Shown here one piece after another: positions 16,088 through 24,449 of a stretch of 64,000 nt of DNA. Origin of the DNA: Paenibacillus hamazuiensis (GTDB lineage Bacteria; Bacillota; Bacilli; Paenibacillales; NBRC-103111). Below the pieces are notes generated by a model. That model was not told the origin of the DNA, ran no database searches, and saw only the letters and a list, made by a program, of their open reading frames with translations. The stretch's first letter is position 1. Each line of letters starts with the position of its first letter. The stretch covers positions 806,001 to 870,000 of the forward strand of contig NZ_JALRMO010000001.1 of assembly GCF_023276405.1 (NCBI RefSeq), read 5' to 3'. The position numbers and the translations under genes were made by a program.

Positions 16088-17443
16088 TTAAATCATCCTT
16101 TCATCCGTATAAATTCCATGAAACCCGAAAGGGATATGGTGAGGCACCTCGGCGCGGCCGATTTCCTCGAGGTTTTTCGCATCAAGCACCAGCAAATAAG
16201 ACTTGCCCTGCAGACCGTCCAGCACCACCGAGAGCAATACGCCCCCATCTTCTTCGATCGCTCCGGGGGTGGGAACAAACACGGGCTCGCCCGGGTAGTT
16301 GTCCTCTTCATGCCAAATCCAGGCTTGACCGGTCGCCGTATCGATTTTGATCAATTGGTTGCTGACGTTTTCCGGACGTGCGGAGCTTGTGCTGATCCCG
16401 TAGGCGTACCGGTAATCCCGCCCGTTGCACTGTTTGTAATAAATGCTGGGAAGCTCCATCGTTTCGGGAGACAATACCTCGCAACGGGCGTCAGGCTGTC
16501 CGGGTGACAAGATGAACCGTTTGAATTTCGGGTGGGATTGCCCTTCCGCTTCCGAGGTCATTTGATCGATATACAAATTGGTAATCGCTGCGGCACTACC
16601 GGACATACAAACATCTACAATAATATCGGAGCCTTTTTCAAAAGCGTTAATGACATGGTACCCGAACCCCGCTTCGCCCTGAACGATTCTCTCCACGTTC
16701 CCCGTTGCTTTATTCATAACGACGAGCCTTGTGCCGCGTTCCGCTTTCCACGCCAAGCTATCCGCAAACGAATGGCCGCCCGCAAGCATAGCGGCTTGAA
16801 TAAGCAGTGGGAATTCAACCAGGATGACGTATCGCTGCGTAACGGCAAAGCTGTGCATATACGTGGGCTCATGCGTTTCAACGGATCCGATGAGGCGGCG
16901 TTTTGCGGTAACGGGATCCATCGTGTACACATGATATTGATTCGTTTTTCCGAATTGAACGGTAAAATTGATGATTTGCCCCGTATGGATATCCAGGTGC
17001 GGATGCGCGGTCGTCATGTGTGCGGGTATCTCGTCGTCAAAGGGAAACAATCCTTTCGTTGAGAGATCCGCCGGATCAAATTCTACCACTCCCGGCGATT
17101 CGGTTAAAGCCAAAAAATGATGATCTATCTTCAAAATACTCACATTCGCGTTATTGCCGCCGCGGGCGCCTCCCGTACCGAAGCCGCTGCTGCCGCTGCC
17201 GCTCATTACCCGGCGGTACGCTTCGGTGCGAAGAAACCGGTTTGCGTAGGAAACAACCCCAGCTTTGAACGAAAATTTGTGAATCATCGCCAAGCCGTCG
17301 AACCAATGACCGCCTTGAAAATGAGCCGGGCCGTTGCGGAATAATGCGCCGGACAACCATGAAGGGATTCGTCCGCGGACAGGTAAAGCTTCAAGATTGA
17401 CCTCTTGTTCCAATGTGGTTAATCCCATTTGAAATGGTTTCAT
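16088..17443 (-). CDS. Carotenoid oxygenase (RPE65/CCD family)
   Basis: 451 residues of the carotenoid cleavage dioxygenase family, Fe(II) enzymes that split polyene chains with O2. The four iron-ligand histidines sit in typical contexts: TAHPHLD, PTYMHSFAVT, FGYHVINAFE and, at the C-terminus, FGFHGIYTDE. The N-terminus (PVRGRIPSWLSGALFRNGPA) is also diagnostic. The ATG at 17443 has AAGGAG 11 bases in front and is preferred over an upstream TTG. The gene heads a two-gene operon with the VC0807-like membrane protein. It is transcribed from a strong promoter overlapped by two palindromic operators. A carotenoid or other polyene substrate is likely but not identifiable here. Confidence 0.9.
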   Translation of the reverse strand: MKPFQMGLTTLEQEVNLEALPVRGRIPSWLSGALFRNGPAHFQGGHWFDGLAMIHKFSFKAGVVSYANRFLRTEAYRRVMSGSGSSGFGTGGARGGNNANVSILKIDHHFLALTESPGVVEFDPADLSTKGLFPFDDEIPAHMTTAHPHLDIHTGQIINFTVQFGKTNQYHVYTMDPVTAKRRLIGSVETHEPTYMHSFAVTQRYVILVEFPLLIQAAMLAGGHSFADSLAWKAERGTRLVVMNKATGNVERIVQGEAGFGYHVINAFEKGSDIIVDVCMSGSAAAITNLYIDQMTSEAEGQSHPKFKRFILSPGQPDARCEVLSPETMELPSIYYKQCNGRDYRYAYGISTSSARPENVSNQLIKIDTATGQAWIWHEEDNYPGEPVFVPTPGAIEEDGGVLLSVVLDGLQGKSYLLVLDAKNLEEIGRAEVPHHIPFGFHGIYTDERMI

Positions 17444-17471
17444 CTTTTTCAGTTCTCCTTTATTTGTTTTG

Positions 17472-17528
17472 AAACCGACCAACGGTTTGTTTTAATCTTA
17501 TTATAAAAACCGACCGACGGTTTGTAAA
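17472..17528 (-). promoter_or_regulatory. Carotenoid oxygenase promoter with twin TetR-like operators
   Basis: On the minus strand TTTACA (17528-17523), 17 bp and TATAAT (17505-17500) form a strong promoter. AAACCGACCGACGGTTT (17507-17523) fills the spacer, and AAACCGACCAACGGTTT (17472-17488) lies just downstream, 35 bp centre to centre. Both are inverted repeats AAACCG-N5-CGGTTT of the size bound by TetR-family dimers, so tight repression is expected. Confidence 0.7.
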
Positions 17529-17607
17529 TACATTCAGGAAAATTTTTTGCAACTCCCTTCCTGACGGTACAGCACCGAAAGTAAAAGTGTTCCGAGTCAA
17601 TTACCTG

Positions 17608-17637
17608 TTGAAAAGTTAATCTATTTTTAGTTAAAAT
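17608..17637 (+). promoter_or_regulatory. lacI-family gene promoter
   Basis: TTGAAA (17608-17613), 18 bp, TAAAAT (17632-17637), 29 bp before the start codon. Confidence 0.5.
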
Positions 17638-17666
17638 AAATAAAAAAGGACTGAAGGAGCATACAG

Positions 17667-18692
17667 ATGCCGACCATACAAGATATTGCCAACATCGCCG
17701 GGGTATCCAAAGCGACGGTTTCGCTGGCGTTAACGGATCACCCGCGCATTTCGACCGAAACGAAAATAAAAATTCGCAATATTGCCAAGGAAATCGGATA
17801 TACGAAAGGGTTAATCGCCGGGGCGGAAAAAGCGAGGCAAAACATTTCGATCGGAATCGTGTACATCAGCGACAATCAGGACTTCGAAAAAAGCTTTTTC
17901 CGCGACACGCTGATGGGCATCAGCGAAGAAGCGGCGCGCGCGGATCACGACGTGGCGATCATCGGGATCCATTTGGCCAGCAAGGAAAACATGGAGGACC
18001 AAATTACAAGCAAGGTCATCAAATCCGGAGTGGGCGGCATTATCGTCATTACGAACAACCCTAAGGTAACCGGATTCGACAAGCTTCTCTCGATGCGATT
18101 TCCGATGGTTTTCGTGGGCAACAGAAAGGTTGCGGGGCACGGTAATCCGCTGCATTGCGTATCGTCGGACCATTATAACGGCGGGCGAATGGCAACCGAA
18201 TACCTGCTCGGTCTCGGCCACCGCAGCATCGCCCTGGCGATCCACCGCGAAGCTCCGCACTGGGAGCTGGAAAGGGTGGACGGATACCACGCTGCGCTGC
18301 GCAATGCGGGCTTGGCGGCGGACGAACGGCAGGTGATTCGGATCAAAAGCCCGTTTAAAGCGGAGGACGAGTGCTGGCAGCAGCTTGAGCGATCGGATTG
18401 TACGGCGATATTCGCGGTAAATGCGAGAGTGGGCATTACGATGCTGCATGCGCTGCGGCATTTGGGCAAAAAAATTCCAAACGATATCTCTTTGATCGTA
18501 TTTGACGATTTTCCCTCCTTTTCCATGGAAGATCCCCCGATAACCGTGATTCAGCAGGATAAAAAGTCGCTAGGCACCTTGTCGGCCAAGCTGCTCGTCG
18601 ACATTCTCGATAATCCGAATCAATCTCCAAGACAAGTCTTGATATCCACACAACTTCAGGAGAGAAGCTCCTGCGCGCCTTTGAACGGTTAA
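17667..18692 (+). CDS. LacI-family transcriptional regulator
   Basis: 341 residues. The N-terminal LacI helix-turn-helix is clear (TIQDIANIAGVSKATVSLAL, then RISTETKIKIRNIAKEIGY). It is followed by a periplasmic-binding-type sugar-sensing core (about 60-335, with GGIIVITNNP, HYNGGRMATEYLLGLGHRSIAL and DISLIVFDDFPSFSMEDPPI). It begins the surface glycan locus and is transcribed in the same direction as the binding-protein gene behind it, from which it is separated by a terminator and a new promoter. It probably represses genes of this locus until the oligosaccharide arrives; the ligand is unknown. Confidence 0.93.
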   Translation: MPTIQDIANIAGVSKATVSLALTDHPRISTETKIKIRNIAKEIGYTKGLIAGAEKARQNISIGIVYISDNQDFEKSFFRDTLMGISEEAARADHDVAIIGIHLASKENMEDQITSKVIKSGVGGIIVITNNPKVTGFDKLLSMRFPMVFVGNRKVAGHGNPLHCVSSDHYNGGRMATEYLLGLGHRSIALAIHREAPHWELERVDGYHAALRNAGLAADERQVIRIKSPFKAEDECWQQLERSDCTAIFAVNARVGITMLHALRHLGKKIPNDISLIVFDDFPSFSMEDPPITVIQQDKKSLGTLSAKLLVDILDNPNQSPRQVLISTQLQERSSCAPLNG

Positions 18693-18698
18693 CCCCGC

Positions 18699-18733
18699 GG
18701 CCTGGCCCTTATGGGTCCGGCCATTATTTTTTT
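18699..18733 (+). terminator. Terminator after the lacI-family gene
   Basis: GGCCTGGCCC (18699-18708) pairs, with a small internal mismatch, with GGGTCCGGCC (18713-18722), followed by ATTATTTTTTT. Confidence 0.7.
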
Positions 18734-18734
18734 G

Positions 18735-18794
18735 TTGATATGATGTGAATCCGAATGTATAATAATTTTAACAAAACAGGTTAACACAAGTTAA
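18735..18794 (+). promoter_or_regulatory. Promoter and operator candidate of the first binding-protein operon
   Basis: TTGATA (18735-18740), 17 bp, TATAAT (18758-18763). Just downstream, TTAACACAAGTTAA (18781-18794) is an inverted repeat TTAAC-N4-GTTAA, well placed for repression by the LacI protein encoded upstream. Confidence 0.65.
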
Positions 18795-18813
18795 AAAACA
18801 TGGGGGGGATTAT

Positions 18814-20100
18814 ATGAAACTGACGGCAGCAGCATCGTGCATCGTTTTACTCGCGGTTATGGCGGCGGGCTGCAGCGGAGGCGGAGGACCGTCTTCGGAG
18901 GAGGCCCAGGATCCGGGAAAAAACCTGGCCGAGCCGGTGACGCTAACGTTTTTCACGGAAGGCAATTCTGCGATATTGGCGGAAACGATCGAACAGCTGG
19001 TGGCTCAAAAATTTCCCCATATCACCTTAAAAACGATCAAGTCGGGCAAAGGCTCGACGATCGAGGATTTGCTGAACAGCGGAAACACGCCCGATCTTAT
19101 CTCCTACTCGCTGGGCGGATTGTGGAAAATGAAGGAATACCAGCTGCTCAGCGATTTGTCCGGCCTGATCCAAAAATACGATTTCGACCTGAACCGGTAT
19201 GCTCCGGGAGTCGTTGAGACCGTCAAGTCCTACAGCGATGACGGAAAAATCATGCTGATTCCGTTTGAGCTCAACAATAACGTATTGTTTTACAATAAAG
19301 GGATATTTGATAAATTCGGCGTTCCTTATCCGAAAGACGGGATGACCTGGGAGCAGCTGTATGAAGTTGCGAAAAAAGTAACGCAGATGGACAGCGGAGT
19401 CCAGTATAAAGGAATGCAGATCGAAGGCATCAATTTGGTCTATAAAAATCAGATGGGGCAGCGTTTCGTCAATCCCCAAACGCTGCGCGCCGAAGTGACC
19501 ACGGATTCGTGGAAACGATGGCTGGAGACGATGTCGTCGTTTTACAAAATTTCCGGCGGAGAACCTACCGACAATTACAAAATCAACTTCCTCAAAAACC
19601 AAAACCTGGCGATGGCTTCAGGCCCGAATTTTTTAACGGAAATCCCGGATGCAGCGGATAAAGGCTTGAATTGGGACGTCGTATCGCTGCCCCGTTTTGC
19701 CGGAATGGAAGACAAGGGCTCGCAGATGAACGCGCCGTATTACGTCATTCCCCCGTCAAGCAAACATAAAGATGCCGCATTCCAGGTTATCCAGTATATG
19801 CTTTCCGACGAAGTTCAGAAGTTTATGGCGAGACAAGGACGAATCCCTATCGTCAAGGACGAAGCGATTCGCGGCGAATACGCCAAAGGCTTGAAAGGGA
19901 TGGAAGGGAAAAACATCGCGGCATTTTTCAAAGATACGATCGGCGCCCCGATTTCTCCTACGAAATATGACGCCATCGCCAAATCGGCGCTGAATTCCGC
20001 CTTTAACTCGGTAAGCGCTAACATTGCAGACATCAACACGGCTTTGCGGCAGGCGGAGGAAGACATCAACAAGCAGATTGAGGCCGACCTGAAGAAATGA
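18814..20100 (+). CDS. Sugar ABC transporter substrate-binding lipoprotein (copy 1)
   Basis: 428 residues of the family 1 extracellular solute-binding type. The signal peptide ends in a lipobox (VMAAGC, Cys20), so it is anchored to the outer face of the membrane. Core features are EPVTLTFFTEGNSAILAETI, FYNKGIFDKFGVPYPKDGMT, then GLNWDVVSLPRFAG and MNAPYYVIPPSSK. It is about half identical to the product of 28956-30254. No permease or ATPase gene accompanies either copy, so it must borrow a transporter or act in sensing or capture. The next gene starts 23 bp downstream, in the same operon. Confidence 0.92.
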   Translation: MKLTAAASCIVLLAVMAAGCSGGGGPSSEEAQDPGKNLAEPVTLTFFTEGNSAILAETIEQLVAQKFPHITLKTIKSGKGSTIEDLLNSGNTPDLISYSLGGLWKMKEYQLLSDLSGLIQKYDFDLNRYAPGVVETVKSYSDDGKIMLIPFELNNNVLFYNKGIFDKFGVPYPKDGMTWEQLYEVAKKVTQMDSGVQYKGMQIEGINLVYKNQMGQRFVNPQTLRAEVTTDSWKRWLETMSSFYKISGGEPTDNYKINFLKNQNLAMASGPNFLTEIPDAADKGLNWDVVSLPRFAGMEDKGSQMNAPYYVIPPSSKHKDAAFQVIQYMLSDEVQKFMARQGRIPIVKDEAIRGEYAKGLKGMEGKNIAAFFKDTIGAPISPTKYDAIAKSALNSAFNSVSANIADINTALRQAEEDINKQIEADLKK

Positions 20101-20122
20101 CGAACGGAGGAGACGACGAACG

Positions 20123-22243
20123 ATGAGGAACGACGAAACATCGCAAGCTTCGCCAAGCGCCGGGGCCGAACGCGGGAGAAGCGGGAATATCAGCAGGCGC
20201 AAGCTGATTTCCTCCCTGGGCATGGCGGGAGTCGCACTGGTGGGAGGCAGCCTGCTTGGCGGCCCTGCGGAAGGAAGTGCGCAGGAAGGCGTGGTAAGCA
20301 GCGTCAGTCAATTGCGGAATACGCCCGGGGAATATGACGGACAGCAGGTCCGGCTTCTCGGATATTACGACGGCATTCCCGGAAAAGGAGGCGGCCTGCT
20401 GATCTGGGATGCCGCGGGCACCGACGAAGACAACGGCGGCACGGTGTTTGCCGTGTCCGGAATGGCGGCCGGGCGGTGGAAGCGGGAATATTCGACCCGC
20501 CTGTATCTCGAATGGTTCGGGTGCAAGGGCCTCGGCACGGAGGATGACTCCGCCCGCGTGCAGGCCGCGGTCGATGCGCTGCCGAGCGGAGGTACGATCG
20601 AAGCGGGCAGCGGCAAAATAAGAATCGAGACGACGATTAAAGTGGAAGGAGTCCCGATCCTGTTTCAGGGCGCCGGCGTTACGGATATCGAAGGACATTC
20701 GACCCAGTTTATTGTAGCGACGGGAGACGCCGACGGGTTTTTGTTTTCCGGTGTTCACGGGGGAGGGATCACCGGTTTGCAGGTGCGGGGAGAAGGATTG
20801 ATCGGCGGCAGCCTGATCGCAACCGAACGCCGCGGCAAGACGGGTAACTACATGCTGAGCTTTTACAACGCGAGATTCAAGAGCGGATACAACGGCATCA
20901 CGCTCAGGGCGTGCAACACCGTCCGCTTTCAAAACTGCGTTTGGAACGAGTTTAACGGCGAACAGGTCATTCTGCTTAACGGAGTCGGCGATGATTCGCG
21001 AGCCGATCCGGTGGAATTTGTGCAATGCGGAATCGCCGCCGGAACGAAAAACACCAATACGGACAATTTGGTGATCGATGGCTTGGGCGGCTCGATCAAA
21101 TTTATTGCCGTGGCTATCCTGTACGGCAGGCACGGCATTTGGCTGCGGAATACGACCGGACAGAAGGGGACTCCGAAATTTTTATACTTTGAAGGCGGCG
21201 GCTTTGAAAACAGCATGGGGGTACCCGTGCTGCTCGAAGCGGGAGCTCAGGTCCAATTTTCCAATGCTTATATCGGGTCCGACGGGGAAGACGACAACGT
21301 GAAGATCATGTCTTCCTTTATCGGCAATGCGATATTTACCGGGTGCGTCATCCGGGGCTGCGGCCGGAACGGCATCGATATCGCTTCGTCGCGTGTGACG
21401 GTCACCGGATGTTTGATCGGCAACAATGGCAGGACTGCACACAAAGCGTTCGCAAGAACAATATCTCAAATTGCCGGCAACGGCTCCGGCGGCATTCGCG
21501 TAACGACAAGTGCGCCGCACGGATGGGAGACGGACGACCGGATCAGCATCCAAGGCGTGAGCGGTGCGGCGGAGGCTAACGGCAGCTGGAAAATTACCGT
21601 CGTCAGTCCGAACCGGTTCGATTTGCAGGGCTCCAAATTTGTAAACGGTTACATATCGGGCGGAACGGCGTGGCGCCATGGTGCCGGCATTCATATTCGG
21701 AAGACCGCGTCAAGGGTCGTTATTGTCGGCAATGCCATAGGCTCGCTGGCGGAAGGCGTTTCGCGGCAGGATTACGGCATCGTGTGCGAAGCGGCCGACG
21801 TGCTCGTTTGCGACAACGATCTGAATGGAAACGCCGCCGGACCGTATCAACTTTTGGGAGATGAGACGAGCCAGACCCGGTTTTTAGGAAATAAAGGCGT
21901 GGAGCAGATCGATGGGTGGCTTACCGCAGAAATACCCGGAGACGTGGCGAACGGGCTCTACGATCTGAAAAACCGCTTTCTCTATTTGGACGGGCAGCGG
22001 ATACGGATTGTGAAAGCGACGTGCAAGCTGTCTTCCGGAACGTGCGATATTCGGCTGGATGCCGACGGAACAAGCGCGGGAGGCTCCGTTTTGCCGGTCA
22101 CCTCCGCTTTGCAATCGGTAAATATGCCGTCTCCTTTTTCAATTGACGGAATAAGCTCCCCGAAAAAACTGCAGGTTAGAGTGCAGAATGCTTCTTCGGC
22201 CAAAGGATTGGAGGTTCAGTTCGCTTATCAGATCGTCAGTTAA
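20123..22243 (+). CDS. Tat-exported right-handed beta-helix protein (copy 1)
   Basis: 706 residues. The N-terminus has a twin-arginine signal (ISRRKLISSLGMAGVALVGG, arginines at about 26-27), so it should be exported folded. A short N-terminal module of the phage-tailspike/pectate-lyase-3 kind follows (GEYDGQQVRLLGYYDGIPGK, then YLEWFGCKGLGTEDDSARVQ). The long parallel beta-helix has many NGI/CVI/CLI rungs (FTGCVIRGCGRNGIDIASSR, VTVTGCLIGNN). A C-terminal beta domain ends with LEVQFAYQIV. It is about 70 percent identical over its whole length to the next gene. The family includes glycan-cleaving and glycan-binding spikes; catalysis cannot be shown from sequence. Confidence 0.85.
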   Translation: MRNDETSQASPSAGAERGRSGNISRRKLISSLGMAGVALVGGSLLGGPAEGSAQEGVVSSVSQLRNTPGEYDGQQVRLLGYYDGIPGKGGGLLIWDAAGTDEDNGGTVFAVSGMAAGRWKREYSTRLYLEWFGCKGLGTEDDSARVQAAVDALPSGGTIEAGSGKIRIETTIKVEGVPILFQGAGVTDIEGHSTQFIVATGDADGFLFSGVHGGGITGLQVRGEGLIGGSLIATERRGKTGNYMLSFYNARFKSGYNGITLRACNTVRFQNCVWNEFNGEQVILLNGVGDDSRADPVEFVQCGIAAGTKNTNTDNLVIDGLGGSIKFIAVAILYGRHGIWLRNTTGQKGTPKFLYFEGGGFENSMGVPVLLEAGAQVQFSNAYIGSDGEDDNVKIMSSFIGNAIFTGCVIRGCGRNGIDIASSRVTVTGCLIGNNGRTAHKAFARTISQIAGNGSGGIRVTTSAPHGWETDDRISIQGVSGAAEANGSWKITVVSPNRFDLQGSKFVNGYISGGTAWRHGAGIHIRKTASRVVIVGNAIGSLAEGVSRQDYGIVCEAADVLVCDNDLNGNAAGPYQLLGDETSQTRFLGNKGVEQIDGWLTAEIPGDVANGLYDLKNRFLYLDGQRIRIVKATCKLSSGTCDIRLDADGTSAGGSVLPVTSALQSVNMPSPFSIDGISSPKKLQVRVQNASSAKGLEVQFAYQIVS

Positions 22244-22265
22244 ATGGAATGGAGGAACGATCGGG

Positions 22266-24332
22266 ATGAACGATGAAAAACAGGTTAATTGGATGAGCAG
22301 GCGCAAGCTCATCGCCTCGCTGGGCATGGCGGGTGTCGCTTTGGCCGGCGGCAGCTTGCTCATACCGAAGGAAGCGGGCGCGCAAGCGGGGGTTATTGCC
22401 GATGTTGTCACGCTGCGGGCTACACCGGGTTCTTCTAACGGCGAGCTGGTGACACTGCTGGGCTATTACGATACCACCCCGGGTAAAGGCGGCGGCATTT
22501 TATACTGGGATGCGGCCAGCACGGCCGCAGACAACGGGGGTACGGTGTTCGCTGTTACGGGAGTTGCTACCGGGCGATGGAGGCGGGAATATTCAACCCG
22601 GCTCAAGCTGGAGTGGTTCGGGTGCAAGGGGCTTGGCACGGAGGATGACTCCGATCGTGTGCAAAAGGCGGTGAACGCGCTCCCTTCCGGAGGCGTGATC
22701 GAGGCGGGCAGCGGCAAGTTCAAGCTGGCAAGCACGGTTACCGTCACAACCGTGCCTATCGTTTTCGAAGGGGCCGGCGGAACGGATAACGACGGCTTTT
22801 CCACGCAATTTGTCGTCGATACGGGCACAAATGACGGGTTTCGGTTTCTCGGGGTCCGGGGCGGAGGTTTCTTTGGCGTGAACGTACGCGGATCGAATTT
22901 ATCCGGCGGCAACCTGGTATCCGTGGAACGCAACGGCGCGACAGGCAACTATATGATGTCATTTCAAAATTCGCGATTCAAGAACGGCTATAACGGCATT
23001 TCACTGAGAGGCTGCAATACGATCCGCTTTCAAAACTGCATTTGGTCGGGTTTTAACGGCCAGCAGGTGATTTTGCTGAACGGAGTGGATGACGATTCCC
23101 ATGCCGATCCGGTTGAGTTTATCCAGTGCTCTATTTCCTCCGCAAACGATAATACGGATAACGTCGTTTTTGACGGTATGGCCAGGTCGGCCAAATTCGT
23201 CGAAACTGCCATCTTGTACGGCAGACACGGCATTTGGCTGAAAAATACGACGGGGCAAACCATCCCCAAGTTTCTGTATTTCGAGGGCGGCGGGTTCGAG
23301 AACGGCAAGGGTGTGCCGGTACTGCTGGAGGCCGGATCCCAGGCACAGTTTGCCAACGCCTATATCGGATGCGACGGCGACGAAGATAATGTAAGGATCA
23401 CGGCCGGCTTCACGGGCAATGCGACGTTTACCGGATGCGTCATCCGGGGTGCCGGCCGAAACGGCATCGATGTCGCCTCTTCGCGTGTGACGGTCACCGG
23501 CTGCCTGATCGGCAACAACGGGCATACGGCGCATGCGGATTATGCAAGGACCATTTCCGGCATTGCGAACAACGGTTCGGGCGGCATTCGCGTCACAACG
23601 CAATCGCCGCACGGCTGGGTGACGGACGACCGGATCGGCATTCAAGGAGTAAGCGGTACGACGGAGGCGAACGGGAAATGGAAAATTACGGTGATCAATG
23701 CGACCCAATTCGATCTTCCGGGAGTCGCATACGCGAATGCTTACCTCTCGGGAGGGACGGCTTGGCGCTACGGCGCCGGCATCCATATAAGACCTGGCGC
23801 ATCGCGAATCGTTGTGGTCGGCAACACAATTGGATCGCTCGCCGACGGTACCCAGCGGCAGGATTACGGCATTGTCTGCGAAGCGACAGATGTGTTCGTT
23901 TGCGATAACGAGCTGAGCGGCAATACGGTCGGGCCATATCAAATACTGGGGACGCAAAACGCGCAAACGCGGTTTATCGGAAACAAGGGCGTCGAGCAAA
24001 TCGACGGTTGGCTGGCTGCGCAGGTTTCCGGAGCGGTAGCGAACGGGCTGTTCGATCTGAGGAACCTCCTGTACCTGGACGGGACGAAGATCAGAATTGT
24101 CAAAGTGACCCGCAAGCTCGCTTCCGGAACGTGCGACGTACGGCTCGACGCCGACGGCGCAAGCGCCGGCGGCACCATGCTCGCCGCCACCTCGGCGCTG
24201 CAGACGACCGCTTTGTCTTCTCCTTATATTGTGGACGGCAGCGGCACAGCCAAAAAGCTGCAGGTGAGGGTGCAGAACGCTTCTTCGGCGAGCGGGCTCG
24301 AGGTGCAGTTTGCATATCAAGTGGTCGGCTGA
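22266..24332 (+). CDS. Tat-exported right-handed beta-helix protein (copy 2)
   Basis: 688 residues from the ATG at 22266, which has GGAGGA 10 bases upstream; a longer upstream frame only overlaps the previous gene. It is a tandem paralogue of 20123-22243: same Tat signal (SRRKLIASLGMAGVALAGG), same GELVTLLGYYDTTPGKGGGI and LEWFGCKGLGTEDDSDRVQ blocks, same beta-helix rungs and same C-terminus (GLEVQFAYQVV). It starts 22 bp behind its twin. A strong terminator follows. The duplication with divergence suggests two related targets or a hetero-oligomeric spike; this is an inference. Confidence 0.85.
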   Translation: MNDEKQVNWMSRRKLIASLGMAGVALAGGSLLIPKEAGAQAGVIADVVTLRATPGSSNGELVTLLGYYDTTPGKGGGILYWDAASTAADNGGTVFAVTGVATGRWRREYSTRLKLEWFGCKGLGTEDDSDRVQKAVNALPSGGVIEAGSGKFKLASTVTVTTVPIVFEGAGGTDNDGFSTQFVVDTGTNDGFRFLGVRGGGFFGVNVRGSNLSGGNLVSVERNGATGNYMMSFQNSRFKNGYNGISLRGCNTIRFQNCIWSGFNGQQVILLNGVDDDSHADPVEFIQCSISSANDNTDNVVFDGMARSAKFVETAILYGRHGIWLKNTTGQTIPKFLYFEGGGFENGKGVPVLLEAGSQAQFANAYIGCDGDEDNVRITAGFTGNATFTGCVIRGAGRNGIDVASSRVTVTGCLIGNNGHTAHADYARTISGIANNGSGGIRVTTQSPHGWVTDDRIGIQGVSGTTEANGKWKITVINATQFDLPGVAYANAYLSGGTAWRYGAGIHIRPGASRIVVVGNTIGSLADGTQRQDYGIVCEATDVFVCDNELSGNTVGPYQILGTQNAQTRFIGNKGVEQIDGWLAAQVSGAVANGLFDLRNLLYLDGTKIRIVKVTRKLASGTCDVRLDADGASAGGTMLAATSALQTTALSSPYIVDGSGTAKKLQVRVQNASSASGLEVQFAYQVVG

Positions 24333-24346
24333 GGAAAAACGGCTCT

Positions 24347-24391
24347 AAAGAAACCGCCAGACCCGAACAAGGGCCTGACGGTTTCTTTTGT
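24347..24391 (+). terminator. Terminator at the end of the beta-helix operon
   Basis: An 18-nt arm at 24347-24364 (starting AAAGAAACCG) pairs almost perfectly with 24371-24388 (ending CGGTTTCTTT), loop GAACAA, then TTG. Confidence 0.85.
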
Positions 24392-24449
24392 TGATTAGGA
24401 AATTATGCATGGCTAATTTTTTTGCGGATAACAGGGGGGATTTTAAAAA

